Assembly: GCA_004369045.1 (NCBI GenBank)
Contig: ML213510.1
Coordinates: 1,236,828 to 1,298,936 of the forward strand
Source: Heliocybe sulcata
Taxonomy: Eukaryota; Basidiomycota; Agaricomycetes; Gloeophyllales; Gloeophyllaceae
DNA: 62,109 bases
Direction: 5' to 3'
Positions within the stretch are counted from its first letter, which is position 1; every line of letters starts with the position of its first letter. The translations under genes were made by a program, and so were the position numbers. The notes below the pieces were generated by a model, which was not told the origin of the DNA, searched no databases, and worked only from the letters and a program-made list of their open reading frames with translations. Shown here in pieces: positions 10,933 through 23,576 of this stretch.

Positions 10933-11475
10933 CTAATCGGTGTGATCGAAGAAGGATCTTCGTATCTCTTCTCCAGTAGGGCGGCTCTTCCTACGCGGGA
11001 GATGAAGTGAAATGCCCGAGAGTCTTCTGCGCCACTTGCCATCCGACCTAAAGGTAGCGGACTGTGGCCTGGAAGAGAGTGAGGCCTCGGCAACCTGGTC
11101 ATGATACGATAGTGGTTACCTCGTGGCTTGCTTCTTTAATTTGAGGCCTCCCCAGGTAAGCCTCATCTTTGCCTTCCGTCTGCCTGTGCCATCGCGTGCG
11201 CCGCCGTCCATTTCCCACTCGCGCCCCAGTGCATCCATTTCTTCTTCCTCTTCGGGTTCAACGATCAGGTAGGATTGGTCAGGCGCAGGTATCGGAACAC
11301 GTTTTGGCGTTAGAAGAAGAAATGATAGAGGGATAGAGAAGGGCATATTGAGTGATGGATAAGTCGGGGTGTACGCGAGTTTGGCGGCGCGTAGCGATTC
11401 ACGGCGACGAAGGATTGACAGTGACGAAGAGAAACTGCCGGTCGATCGTCTAGTAAACCACAAAGCTGCACGCAT
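10933..11475 (-). CDS. Candidate small basic protein, divergent to DNA2
   Basis: The model has two exons, 11475-11120 and 11068-10933, joined over a 51-nt intron (donor GTAACC, acceptor TTCCAG, phase 2), giving 163 residues. The N-terminus is arginine/serine-rich without acidic residues (MRAALWFTRRSTG), like a mitochondrial presequence. A short hydrophobic stretch (MPFSIPLSFLLL), an acidic run (EPEEEEEMD) and a very basic C-terminus follow. The frame stays open across the splice, which supports it, but there is no family match I recognise. It could be a chance frame. Confidence 0.42.
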
Positions 11476-11893
11476 AAGTTCGAGAATAAACAACAGAACG
11501 AGAAATCAGAATAAATTGTGGCAGCGATGCAAGGGAGACATAGCCAGACGCAGCATTCTGTGGCCGCACTTGGCGGACAATAGGAGGCAAATCAATCCGT
11601 CGGGAAGATGTTTTCAGTCGTGACACGGTCACGTGCAATTTGCACGTGGAAGGATCACGTCGCGAGTTTATGATTCTGCGCGACACGCCGTCATTCACTC
11701 CAGTACAAGCAACCTCATCGAGCTTCAAGCTTCAATTCCCACTGTTCAATAACTGTATCATCCGCGTACAGGTTGGCTGGACTGGCACAGGGCCTTACTC
11801 TACATCCTCTGCCTCTGCGCGTCCCATACGGACGAGTCGCGCGCGTAGGACGCGACTTCCCGCGTCGCCGCCGACGACGACGACTTCCCAGCG
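11476..11893. other. Divergent promoter region of DNA2
   Basis: This is the gene-free spacer between the minus-strand candidate and DNA2. It contains the palindromic-looking pair TCACGTGCAATTTGCACGTG near 11630-11650, an E-box-like CACGTG arranged as an inverted repeat. This is a plausible transcription-factor site, but its role is inferred. Confidence 0.4.
11628..11650. promoter_or_regulatory. Inverted CACGTG pair upstream of DNA2
   Basis: Two CACGTG hexamers sit head to head around a short AT-rich centre (CACGTGCAATTTGCACGTG), about 245 bp before the DNA2 start. CACGTG is bound by bHLH factors in fungi (Cbf1/Pho4 type). That it regulates DNA2 or the divergent candidate gene is inference. 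Confidence 0.35.
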
Positions 11894-14800
11894 ATGCCTA
11901 ACAAGAAACCAACGGCGGAAGAGGAGGCCGCCTTTATGGCAGATCTCCTCAGCGGTCTCGATGACACCGAGCTGACCCTGAGCTCATCACCCGTCAAGAC
12001 CGAAGTCCAAGAAACTATGATCCCTCGGACGCCCACGAAGCCCAAGGAGGTTGCCAAACCGGTCGCGAAAATGGAAGTTAAGCTAGAACTCGAGGAGACC
12101 CATGCCCAAGCAGATTTGAGCATGAACACACTCACGAACGGTGCTGAAGACTGGGACTGGGACGATATGGAATACGACTTTCTGACTCCCAAGAAAGCGA
12201 AACCGTCTCAGCAGGTGCGGCATTGATTTCTCTGTAAGCATATATGCGACTCTGATTACGAATCAGAAATCGGAGAACTCGAAGCCCTGCCCGGAATATA
12301 CCCCAGAACCTTGCACGCGCTGCACCGTAGAGCAAGTCCAAGATTCCTCTCTTAATGGAAAATACTGTAAGGTATGTCGCTTGTCATGACTTCACCCTTC
12401 TATATGCCTCGTTCTGCGGAGACGTCAGCCTGAAAACTGCCTGTGGCACAGTTCGCGACTTGAAGTATGATCGAGCCATCCAGGTGTAATGCGACAGGGG
12501 TCGAACGGTGTTACAGTGCTTCTTATTACAAGCCCTTCCACAAAGGACAGCTCTTCAGTACCAGCGGATAAGTCCCACATCAGGACCCTGGCATCAATCA
12601 GACGTGCTACGGGGAGCGGGTTGCTCTGACGGAGCATCATATGGGACGCTTTCGAGACATGAAGTGGACCTCGGATCGCGCTGCGCTCGTCTCTGCCTCA
12701 ACCTGGGGCCTTCTGCATTCTTCGCTAGCTATGTGCGTTAAATGCGCTGGCGAAGCTACTCCGACCACTAGCGTCATGGGCGGAGGGTCCGTTACATCGT
12801 GTATGGAGACTTGCTAACCATATACCTAGACTTTAATCATAATAACGGAACCAAGCAAGCGCAACTGCTCCGTCCATCTTTGCGACGAGTGGGCGCAGTC
12901 CGACGTCCGCGTTGGCGAGTGAAAACTTCAGCATGCATGAATCACCCCATTTATCTCCTCCACAGGTGACATCGTCAACGTCATAGGCAAACTCGATACA
13001 TCCATTGCGTCCTCCTCAACTGCACCATCCGCGAGCATAAACATCACCTCCAAAACCAATTATCTCATCCACCACCCCGACATCCTTCTAACAGCGACAG
13101 CAATCGCGAACGCCCCCCAGTGCCGCCGCAAACCCATCCTGTCGAGCCTCGTCCGCTCGAGCTCGGACGTAACTCCGGCGCTCGTCTGGGGAAACATGCT
13201 GCACGAGGTGATGCAAGCGTGCATGAGCGCGGACCGCTGGGAGGAGAGGTGGATCGACGCGCGCATCGACGAGGTGGTGCGGAAGGGATTGGGCGAGCTG
13301 GTCAAGATCGGCATGGACGTGGAGGCCGCGAAGCGGGAGGTGAAGGTGCGGGCGAAGGGCTTGCAGACGTTTGCGAGCAGGTACATGGCGCAGACGCCGA
13401 AGGTAGTATCCATGCCCTGTGTGGTTTTGCAGAGCTGATAGGGATCTAGGCGGATGCGGTGTTGTTAAACACACGGTCGTCGGAGAAGCAGAAGTCGTTG
13501 CTCGCGATCTCGAAGCTGCACGATGTGGAAGAGGACATATGGTCCCCGACCTGGGGTCTCAAGGGGAAGCTGGACGCGTCTGTCCAGGCGGTCATTGAGG
13601 AGCGCTGCTTCCCCTTCGCGAAGCCGGAGGTGAAGGGCTACCCGATGCCGCTGGAGCTGAAGACGGGCCGCGTCGTGGCGGGCATGGAGCACCGCGCGCA
13701 GACGATGCTGTACACGCTGCTTATGGCGGAGAGGTACAAGGCGGAGGTGCCGTCTGGGCTGCTGTTTTATACGCATACGGAGGAGGTTGTGCGGGTCCCG
13801 GCGGCGAGGCTTGAGCTGAAGGGCTTGATACTCGCGAGGAACGAGATTGCGTGCTATATGATGCAGCGGCATCGGTCGGCTGCTGTCAAGCATGAAGAAG
13901 AGGAGGCTGGAGGGGCCGCCCGGTTTCAGTCATTCCTGCCTCCTACGATTGACGATGAGAGGACGTGCAAGCGCTGCTACGCTTTGGATACTTGCATGCT
14001 GTATAGAAAGGTCGGCGGACAGCAACGCATGGTGATGATTGATGTCAGCTGATTCCTGTTTCTTTAGGCGGTGGAGAAGGTTGAAGATGACTCCTCTCCG
14101 ATAGCAGACATTTACGCTCTCAAGACATCTCATCTGACTCCAGCACAACTCGATTTCTTCAAGAAATGGGAAGCTCTGATATCTCTTGAGGAAGAAGATC
14201 TTATACGGTTCAAGAAGGAGCTTTGGACTATGACTGCTAGCCAACGGGAGACAAAGGGCCGCTGCTTTGCCAATATGGTTATGGATACCTCGTTTCGACC
14301 TGCGCCACCACCTGCGGCGAGTCAGAAGGAAGGCAAGATACATCAATATACGTACCGGTTTGTGAGGAAGCAGGCTGGAGACGCCAGTTCGCTCCTGAAC
14401 GGGCACTTGAGCTGCGGCGAGGCTGTTACCATTTCTGTAGAGCCGGACTTGCTAGCTCTGGCACGAGGGTTCGTTACCGAGCTGTCCCCTACCGACGTGG
14501 TAGTGGGAGTGGACCACGATCTCAACATCGACACCATACTGGCGCGGACTCGCACTCCTGGCAGAATCACGGATCCTTGCCGCTCTGGGTCCAGCTTAGA
14601 CGATCGGGTCGTTTTCAGAATAGACAAAGACGAGTTGTTCAGCGGTATGGGCCGTATCCGCGACAACCTGGCGCAGATGTTCTACGTTGAGGGCGATGCC
14701 CGACGAAGGGAACTTGTTGTGGATCTTAGGGCACCCGAGTTTGAGGACAGTATGGACGATGAAAGCGCCGCCTTGGTCTCGGGCGCTACCCATCTCAACG

Positions 14801-16523
14801 ATCACCAGAAAGTGGCGATGGAGAAGGTCATGACTGCTCACGACTATGCGCTTGTTCTGGGTATGCCAGGAACTGGGAAGACGACTATTATCGCTACCCT
14901 TATCAAGGCCTTGGTCTCCTCAGGAAAGACTGTCCTGCTTACTTCGTATACGCATTCTGCTGTGGACAACATTTTGTTGAAGTTGAAAGGTAATGTCGAC
15001 TTCGGCATATTGAGATTGGGTAACATGGATAAGGTTCGTCTCTGTCCCGTTCTAAGCACCATAGAGTTGATAATTGAGGTCGCTTTCTAGATCCACCCAG
15101 ATGTCCACGAGTTTATTCCGTCGGCTAGACGACAGGCGAATACTGTTGAGCAGCTAGAGCACCAGCTGATGACCCCACCCGTGGTTGCAACGACTTGTCT
15201 GTCAATCGACAAGTGAGTATCATGGATTGCGTGACCTGTAGGAAAGGACCTAACATCCGGGATCAGCCCTCTGTTCTTGCGGCGCAAGTTTGACTACTGT
15301 ATAGTCGATGAAGCGTCTCAGATAACGCTGCCGACATGCCTGGGTCCACTGCGTTTTGCGAACAAGTTTGTTCTTGTGGGAGACCACTTCCAGCTTCCTC
15401 CTCTGGTAAGTTGGCCTAATTACCCCTGTCTTGACCATGCTAACTGTGTCAAGGTGCGAAGCGTCGCGGCCAGGAAAAGCGGGCTGGACGTGTCCTTGTT
15501 CCGTCGCCTTTCAGATGCCCATCCTCACGCCGTTGTCGACCTCGGATATCAGTACCGCATGAACGAAGACATTATGCTCCTTTCCAATAAGCTGATATAC
15601 GGTGACCGTCTGCGCTGTGGCTCAGACGCAGTAGCCAGAAGAAGCCTACAGCTGCCGAACCCCAAGATGCTGAAGGCCTTCCATCGTCCGAGTTGCTACC
15701 CAGTAGAGAGCTGTTGGCTGCATAAGCTCCTGTCAGAAAGGTAAGTCTCGCCGCTCAGCGACTCAAGGACTGCAAATTCATCGCCTGACCATGCCTAGCT
15801 GCAAGGCTGTTTTCGTCGACACAGATGCGGTCCCTGCCCGCGATTCACGCGTAGGCGACCTCGTTCAGAATGAAGTGGAAGCTAGACTAGTGCATCAAAC
15901 CACTGAAGCACTTCTTGCTGCCGGAATCTCTGAAGACCAGATCGGCATCATATCCTTGTATCGCCAGCAGAACAAGTTGCTGTCCCACATGCTACAGCCC
16001 CGCAAGCATATCGAGATCCTCACGGCGGACAGAAGTCAAGGTAGAGATAAAGATTGCATCATCATCTCGATGGTTCGCTCGAATGACAGCGGTCAGGTAA
16101 GTGGTTTCGCGTGGCTGTGAGATACGCCTGTGCTGATAGTGTCCATGGCAGATCGGAGAGCTGGTCAAAGACTGGCGGCGCATGAACGTCTCCTTTACAA
16201 GAGCTCGTTCGAAACTGATCATCTTCGGCTCACGGAAAACTTTGCAAACAGCTCCTTTACTTGCGGAGTTCTTCGAGCTGATGGACAAGCGAGGATGGAT
16301 AGTGGCCCTTCCACCACAAGCAGATACCGTACATCGGGTGCCGCAAACATCTTCGCCAAATAAGCGACCACTGGAGTGCTCTGAGACCAGAGCTCTTCCT
16401 GGGAAGGAGAATAACATGGAGAAGGACGTCTATGGACCTGTTAAGAAGATCAAACACAGCGCCGAAGAAGCAGTCCTCAAGGGGAGGCCTTTGCTGAGAG
16501 ATTTGGCGAACGGTTGTCGTTGA
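11894..16523 (+). CDS. DNA2: DNA replication ATP-dependent helicase/nuclease Dna2
   Basis: The model has eleven exons: 11894-12214, 12267-12371, 12830-12914, 12966-13402, 13450-14010, 14068-15033, 15091-15212, 15267-15405, 15454-15740, 15799-16096 and 16152-16523, totalling 3693 nt and 1230 residues. Dna2 processes Okazaki flaps and resects DNA ends in the nucleus. Visible are a disordered N-terminus, an OB-like region (CDEWAQSDVRVGDIVNVIG), and a RecB-type nuclease with D358, E385 and K387 (LELKTGR). The Fe-S cysteines are one near NAPQC and the rest in CKRCYALDTC. The SF1 helicase has Walker A GMPGTGKT near 770, Walker B VDEASQ, and SF1 motifs LGYQYRMNEDI, LTADRSQGRDKD and NVSFTRARSK. Two introns are odd: a 458-nt intron (12372-12829, branch-like CTAAC) and one apparently using a GC donor (12915-12965). 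Confidence 0.95.
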
Positions 16524-16910
16524 GTAATTTATCCGCGGACGATCTCTATTTTATCTTGCCTTGTATTATCTCCCTTTGTATCATAGGCCCTACTATGTAT
16601 GGTAACGGTGAGATTAGAGCATCAAAATCGTTGTGAGCAGACGTAAAAGATGAGATCTTAGAACGCAACCCATGCAAAGCAATAAATTATACAGTGTACT
16701 ATGATACACTAACGTGAACAATGTGAGTAATGTGGGTGCGATGGTACCGCCGGCGTCCAATGGCTACAGAAAGTAATGATGAAGATGAAAAGCGAAAGTA
16801 CAAATGAAGGACTTGCAGTATGATAAGAATTGCAGTATGTAACTGGGCAGCAGATCCAAAGAAAGACGGCAAAATCATGTAACAAGGATCGTATATCGTA
16901 CCTCCGGCCA
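16524..16910. other. Shared 3' region of convergent genes
   Basis: This gene-free stretch lies between the DNA2 stop and the BUD6 stop. No stem-loop or RNA gene was recognised. Confidence 0.4.
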
Positions 16911-19900
16911 TTACTCTCCTCCAGAACCACTGGGTGTCGCCGAACCGCTGCCAGTGGGCGCGCCACCCGAGAACATGGCCTTCAAGGCCATCTCGTCCCT
17001 CTTCTTCCGCACCCGCTCTGCCTCCTCCGCTCCTCCCGTCATCTTCAACTTGCCCCCCTTCACAAAGCCCTTCAGCTCCGACTCGAACTCGTCGCTCTTG
17101 TGCGCCATTTCCCTCTCCCTGCTCTTCTGACTCGCCTCGATGGCCTTCAGTCTCCGCTCAGGATCGACAGACGCGTTCTTGATCTCGAGCATGACCGTGC
17201 TCAAACCGTTCACTCCTTCCTCTGCTGGGGGAGGAGTGAACGTAGCACCGCCATTGACAGGCCGCAGCCGACCGCGCGAGTTCGGTCGGTTTGTGCCACG
17301 CAGCGAGATGACCTTCTCGATATGCCCATACACCTCGATGACAGCCTTCTGGTCTTCTAGTAGGTCGCTCAGGAACTCCTCTTGGTGGTTCAAGAAGCCT
17401 TGCTCCTCCACAATATTCTGCAGCTCCTCCTCCCAGGTCTTCTTCCACATCGGCTTAATCGTCTTGATATGCTCCTTCAGACTCTCCAGCTCCGCATTGA
17501 CGTTATCCATATCGTCCTTAATGGACCGGAGAACGTGCGGCTTGGGCGTGACATGCCGCTTAATCACATCGTCCTTCACGTTCTCCACCAAATCCTGCAG
17601 CTCCTCCATCCTCGTCAGCGCGTTCTGGGACCGCATATCCAGCTTCGTCTTCCCATCGTCGATGTACTGCCGCGCCCCGCCGACCTTGGCCGCCGCCAGC
17701 TGCCGCACGTTCGCAGTCTGCGTGCGCAGCGTGCCGAGCGACTCCTTTGTCTGCTTCATAAACTCCGTATACAGCTGGCGCATAATGCCCAGATCTCTTC
17801 TCAAATTCTGGACCTCGTCAAACTGAGTCTTCAGATCCGAGACGACCCGGCTCGAGTACTCCGACACAACAGAACTGCCCGTAATCTGAGGTGGAAGTGA
17901 CTGTCCCGTCAGATTTGGCTGCACAGACTCCGGCGCCAGTGTCTGATCCTCATGCCCGACCAGACGCGAAAGCCGTCTTGCAACATGCTGGAACTGCTTA
18001 TCTGAAGGACGCGCGGCAGGCGGACTCCCCTCCCCGAGAGGCTGTCCTATAATCATAGGCGGGTGCGACATCCGGCGATTACTGCTCACAAGCGAGCGTA
18101 TATCCTTGATATCTTGCGACAATGTCGAGATCTGCACATCGATATGCTGCTTGATCTGATCGAGCGCTACCGAGCAGAAGCGATAGAGTTAGCGCGACAC
18201 GACATGCACACGAGGTAGATGAATTTACGTACGTTCGATGTTCAAAGACAGTAAACATTTCTCCTTCACCTCCTCCACGTCCTCGAGCTCATACTGAACC
18301 CCGCTGCTTGGATCGCGTATATATATCGCAGGGAAGTTCTCCATCCCAGGATTGTACGAGAATTTATCCAAGAACAGCACGCGCAGAGACGAAAAGGACA
18401 ACCCCGCAGGCTCGATATTCACCTTCTTCACCTCCCTCCCCAACTGTAGGAACACAGGGAACGACTTTGCCCTGGACGGCCCCTCCTGCTTATCGGCCTC
18501 CGCCGCCTCTTCCCTCTCTTCAGCAGTCTCAGTCGGGCGTGGCTCCGGCGTCGGATCTGAGGGTAAAGGCGGCACAGGTGGCGCCTCCTCCACCTCCTCA
18601 ATCGGGCTCCTCGATGGGCCCCTATACATCCTCGATCTCCTCCTATAGCTTCCCTGCCTCGACGGCGGCAACGCAGGCCCTCCATCATCCTCGCCATCCT
18701 CCGTCAGCACCGCCAGCTCGCCCTGCGTCAGTACCGAGCCGACTGCCATCGACCGGCGGTTCCCCGCACCGCCGAGACCGAGCTTGGAGCCCGTCATCTT
18801 GCTAATGTTGTAGGATGAGTAGCGTTTGGATGCGCGCCGCTCGAGAGCGTCGGATTTCTGTAGCGCGGCGAGCGAGCTCGCGACGGCGGGCGTTGGCTCG
18901 AGTGGAGGAGAGTCGAGGGGAGGGGAGCCAGCAGCCTGGCGTTGGCTCATCTGCACGTCTTCGGTAGGTGGAGGAGTAGCGACTTCGTCAACAACCACGG
19001 ATGGCGGCGGGGGTCCCATCGGCTTGTCCACAAGCGAGTATCGCTTCATGTGAGCCGGTGCTTGTGCTGTAGGTACAGGGGACGACGGCGTCTCCGGTCG
19101 TTCGTCGACCACAGGTAGTGGAGGAGTAGGGACTTCAGGAGGAGGTTCGGGAGGTTCGGGCGTGCTATTCGGTAGCGGGGGTAAGGATGAAGCCGGGAGA
19201 CTATTCGTCGCAAACTGGGCGCGTCGGTGCGGGCTCGGCTGAACGGGTACAGATGCGCGATCAGGCGGAGGAGGTAAGTCACCGTCTCCCGAAGGTGCCC
19301 GGGCAGGAGAGACGAAGCCCCCGACGAAGGTCTCCTCGTCATCAGCAGTCGCGGGGGGTTGTGAGAGCGTAGAGGTCGCTTGCTTTCTCCGCGCGGACGT
19401 TGCGCTCCGTCGTGCGGCCTCCTCCCGTCGCTCATGCTCGCTGTTGGGTAGGCTCCGGGAGTGGTGCACACGAGCACTCTGTCCTTCCCTATGCGACGAC
19501 CTCTCAGAGCGTGACGAGCGACTCTCGGATCGCTCGTGGCCGTGCTCTGATGATTCAGATTTCTGTTTGTGTTCCTGCATTATCCGCCGGTATAATGACT
19601 GTTTCCCTCGAAGACCTTGCAATAAATTCGTGATGACAGCGCGGACTTGGGGAAGATATGTGTCGAGGTTCTCGGGAGTTGCCTCTTCTGCTAGGCATGT
19701 CTCTAGGATGCTGCGTAGATCCTCCGGGACGGACATAAGCTCGCTAGTATGGAACAATCAGCAAAACTGTCTCATACACGAAATGTCGCATACGCACGTC
19801 ATCTCGATGTGAAAAGCAGTGAACGCAGCAACAGCCGCATTGAAATCGTTGCCCAATCTAACATAAACATCGCTGACTTGCGTCTCGGTCATCTGTTGAC

Positions 19901-20178
19901 TACTCCATAACGTGAGGGCTTCTAGCAGTTGCTTGATCGACACCAGCAGGCGGGTTACGGCTGATTCCACCGCTGGCTAGCATTTCGCTTGAGGGTCAGC
20001 GACACATATATGAGACATCTAGACGCACATTTCCCCTCCTCCTCCCTTCCCGTTCGCCCCGCTCTCCCCTTGATGTCGATGATGCTGAGTGCGTTGAAGA
20101 AACCGAATGGTTGTCGCGCCTCGATGAATGTCCTGGAAGCCCATGAGCATGTGCAGAGTGTTGCCTGACGGCAGCCAT
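16911..20178 (-). CDS. BUD6: Actin-interacting polarity factor Bud6/Aip3
   Basis: The model has four exons on the minus strand: 20178-20029, 19976-19798, 19743-18233 and 18166-16911, giving 3096 nt and 1031 residues. Bud6 binds actin and formins and nucleates actin cables at sites of polarised growth. The N-terminal part has a short conserved domain (VTRLLVSIKQLLEALTLWS ... DFNAAVAAFTAFHIE), then a long Ser/Pro-rich disordered region. The AIP3 core follows, beginning VFLQLGREVKKVNIEPAGLS and YELEDVEEVKEKCLLSLNIE. A long coiled coil (SDLKTQFDEVQNLRRDLGI onward) ends in a Gly/Ser tail. The start is the first ATG of the 5' exon (20178). All intron phases fit. This is a well-supported single-copy housekeeping gene. 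Confidence 0.93.
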
Positions 20179-21055
20179 AGTGAGGTAAGGGAGGTCAAAG
20201 TCGCCGACGTCGGCGTCGACGTTCAAGATACGCCGACCTAATACCTGAAGTGTGACGTGTGACTGTCACGAGAACCTACGTAGGCTTGCCACAATTGTCC
20301 TGTCGCTGGCTACTTTCTCGTCCTTGATGCTACAGGTATGCTGCCACTTTCTTTCTGGGTGTTCCAAGAAATGACTCAAGGAATTGTGCTTGTTTTCTAG
20401 CATTTTATTTTGACCGGCATATGTCGCCTCAAAAAATGCCGGTCTTCCGAAACGGAGCAACGGAGCGCCACTTCATTCTGTGCAAGAGACTCTAGTCCAA
20501 GTCTGCCCTTCAGAACAAATATTGAATGGTATGTTTGAAATACCGGTCCACCATCTGGGGGCTTTCGTTCCCAGCGGTGACAGCGCCACTACTGATCTGC
20601 TTGAGACATCGCGGCGTACGCTTTCGGGTCGGTCCCTCCCTCTGCTCATCGTCTTGGGGCTTTGTCCACATTTCCTAGGTGCGTTCGAAATGGACGTCAC
20701 GGGGAAGTATTTATATTCGGTTATCCGGATATCTTGACCTACAGCAGCCTCGGCTCCTTTATGCGATGGTTATTGCGCTTCCCCTGACGTGCTGCCTCGG
20801 ACATGTTGCTGCAGCACCCTGCACGGCCGAAGCTGAAAACCGCCGTATTTGTGTCGCCAATATCTATCGACCCTCGATACTAAATCTCGTGGCCAATTGT
20901 GTCATCGCGGTAGCCAAGGTCTGTCGTATCATCGTCTTATTCCTTGATCACTGTAAAACAGGAAGAGCACCGTCGCGCAGAGAACATAGAGATACAGCGA
21001 AGCAGTAGCTGTCCGCACCTATAGTACATACATGAATACAGTCTATAACCTCCTC
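20179..21055. other. Gene-free region upstream of BUD6
   Basis: This holds the 5' region of BUD6 and the 3' region of the phosphoesterase gene, both on the minus strand. A frame near 20266-20460 (-) reads FGRPAFFEATYAGQNKM and looks faintly protein-like. It cannot be extended or joined convincingly, so it may be a relic. Confidence 0.35.
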
Positions 21056-23576
21056 TCAGCGAGTGACGCCCTCGTACGGGGGCGCTGCTCCCTTGCCCGC
21101 AAGAACCATCTCATCGACAATCTCGTCCTGCTCCGTCCTCTTGTACGTTTTGATAGTCTCGCCATAGTCCGAGATGTCGTAGATCCTAAAGCGGCGATCG
21201 AAGCTATTCAAAGAAGAGGTGAGCGGTCGCGTGACAGGAAATGTGGACTACGGACGTACCCAACTTTGCCATAACCAGAGTAAGAGCTGGAAATTCAGAA
21301 GATCAACGTTATACTCCAGTGGAGCAATTCCAACTGTTAACTTACGCTCCCCCGCCGAAACATAACCACACCCCGCGAACCCGCCGACAGTTCTCTGTAA
21401 CTATCCACAAAATCAGCACATCACGCCAGAAGGGATGGCACGTCGACCGCTACTTACTATGGCAATGCCCATTTCCAACAACCTTGACCTCGCTCACGCC
21501 ACCCCCAGCGACATGCTCGCTCTCTTTCGCCGCAAGCAACGCCTTCTCGAAGAACCCATCACTCTTCTTTGCTGAGCCCTTCGGCTCGAGTCCGTGCATA
21601 CCCACGTCGAGAGGCTGTGAGTTCGATGGGTTGGTGTCTGGGTCATCGTAAGACTCTTGTCTGGAGACACGATGCGACGGTCAGTAAGGACGATCGTTCA
21701 GATGAGAAGAGTGCGGATTCGACGAACAGAGGAATGTGGAAGAACGCCAGGGCGTTCGGTTTCGCTAGCCTCTTGGCGTCAGGCGTGAGTTGGTCAGTCG
21801 ACTGTCGCTTCCAGATGTCGCCAAAGTCATTCGCGTCATCAGGCGTGAACGGACGCTCGATCGCGTTAATGGAGGCTGTGACACGAAGGCACGTGAGTAG
21901 AGAGCAAGGAATACTCCATGATACAACATACACGATTCTTGCAGGAACCAATCGATCTGGTTCTGAAAGGCTGTTAGGTCCAAGACACCCAGTCTGAGTG
22001 TAGAGCAGCCTTGCCTGGTGTATATAGTCGTACTCCGTTGGATGCCAGAACCCAAACCAGTCTAACGTGCCTGACGAGTAGGCACCCGAATCGAGGAAGT
22101 AGAGTGTCAACAAGTGCGTCTTGGATCTGCGATCAAGAATGTCAGCCCAAGAAGCAGCGCGCTTAGGGTTAGGTGCTCACGCATCCGCGGACTTGACCTT
22201 CAACACATAATTTCCAACGCCATGCACATCCTTCGGACCGGGCTGCACTAGACTATACGGCATCGCTTGCAACAACTTCGCCTGCTCCGCCCTGCTAACC
22301 CCGTCTTCATCATCGTGGTTCCCGAATACCGCCGCCCAGGGCACGCCCGCGTCCGTCACCGCCGCAGCGAACTTCGCCAGCACGCTCTTCGCATCCCACG
22401 ACGTGCCCTGCCCATTCAGCTGGTCGCCCGTGAAGACGACCAGATCGGGTTTCTCTGCAGCGAGAACGCGCGAGATGAGCGAGGTCGTGCGGTTATCCGA
22501 GTCGTGGCACGGCGCGGGCGTGTCCCGACACACACCCGTGGAGACGGAGAAATGCAAGTCGGCTACCTGAAGGACCTTGAACCGCCCATCGTGCGAGAAG
22601 TGGAGAGGCTGCGCTTTGGGCGGGGCCTGGTATTTCTTGCGGTACGTGACCCAGACGCTCTCCTTGCGCCCATCGCTCTCCAAGACCGGCGTGTCGGCTT
22701 TTTCGAAGCCCCACCAGTTCCGGGAGTCGCCGTAGAGGACATCCAATTCGGTGATGTAGTCGTCCCGGCCGCCTTTGACGGTCATTTCCCGTGTGGTCTT
22801 GCCTGTTTTATACCAGAGGTACAGGGATGGGGTGCGGGGGACTCCGTCACGGATAGATCGCTCAACTTTGTGCCATTCGTAGGGTGGGTTTACGGCGGGA
22901 GGCATTTCTGAGGCGGGAAGGAGTTTGATCTCGGTTGTGAGAGGAACGTCCAGACGGCGCGTGCGGCGGTACCAAAGGTTCTGAGGAGTCATCAGACCAG
23001 TACTATATAGTAATACTGAATAGACCCACCAGGTACCACATCCCCGACTGGAAATTCAGATCGTGTTCTACACGAACCCATTTGCCCTTAATAGCATCCT
23101 GTTCGGGAGTAGTGGCTGGTCTGCAGATACTGTTGGCGACTTTTGGGTTGATCATACACCTCTCAATCGAAATTTCCGACACTAGTGACGGCACGTTAAA
23201 TAGTTTAGATATAGCACCGTGTGTACTTACAACCAGTATCATGGGGCAGCAGAGGGTTCCAGACATCCAGCGGTAGACTGGCACTATCCACCTTGGCACC
23301 CTCTGGCACGGTCACATTCCACCAATCTACTCCCTCGTTTGTATCTCCGGGTGCTGCTGGAGGTACGCTCGTAGTATCATCTTGCGAGCCGGTAGGAATG
23401 TCGGCAGATACCAAGTCCCAGGATTGCCATCCTAGCCTCTGCAGCTCACCAGGTCCAGGAGTCGGTTGATAGAGAATGAATATCACAGTGAGTAGGACGG
23501 AGAATCCAATGATTGCCGTCATGGGGACACATATTGACCGCAAGAATCGAAAGACTCTGAAGAGCGAGAATGCCAT
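21056..23576 (-). CDS. DCR2-like calcineurin-type phosphoesterase
   Basis: The model has ten exons on the minus strand: 23576-23231, 23181-23030, 22980-22181, 22126-22015, 21962-21932, 21875-21728, 21660-21458, 21394-21346, 21286-21260 and 21203-21056, totalling 2016 nt and 671 residues. It has an N-terminal signal-anchor helix (SVLLTVIFILY near 30) and a beta-rich domain (KWVRVEHDLN). The metallophosphatase core has the metal ligands D307/H309 (VADLHF), GD352, GNHD386-389, the His in FFHIPL and GNGHCH. The family (yeast Dcr2) dephosphorylates Sic1 and dampens ER-stress signalling through Ire1; a similar role is inferred. The intron at 21963-22014 uses a GC donor (CAG|GCAAGG) with CTAAC near the acceptor. 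Exons of 27 and 31 nt are real by frame. Confidence 0.92.

Noticed and set aside
12372-12829. Long DNA2 intron considered as a small inserted transposon (MITE)
   Set aside because: No terminal inverted repeats or target-site duplication were seen inside the intron.
20266-20460. Short minus-strand frame with FGRPAFFEATYAGQ
   Set aside because: It looks faintly like a fragment of a known type of protein but is too short and cannot be joined to anything.
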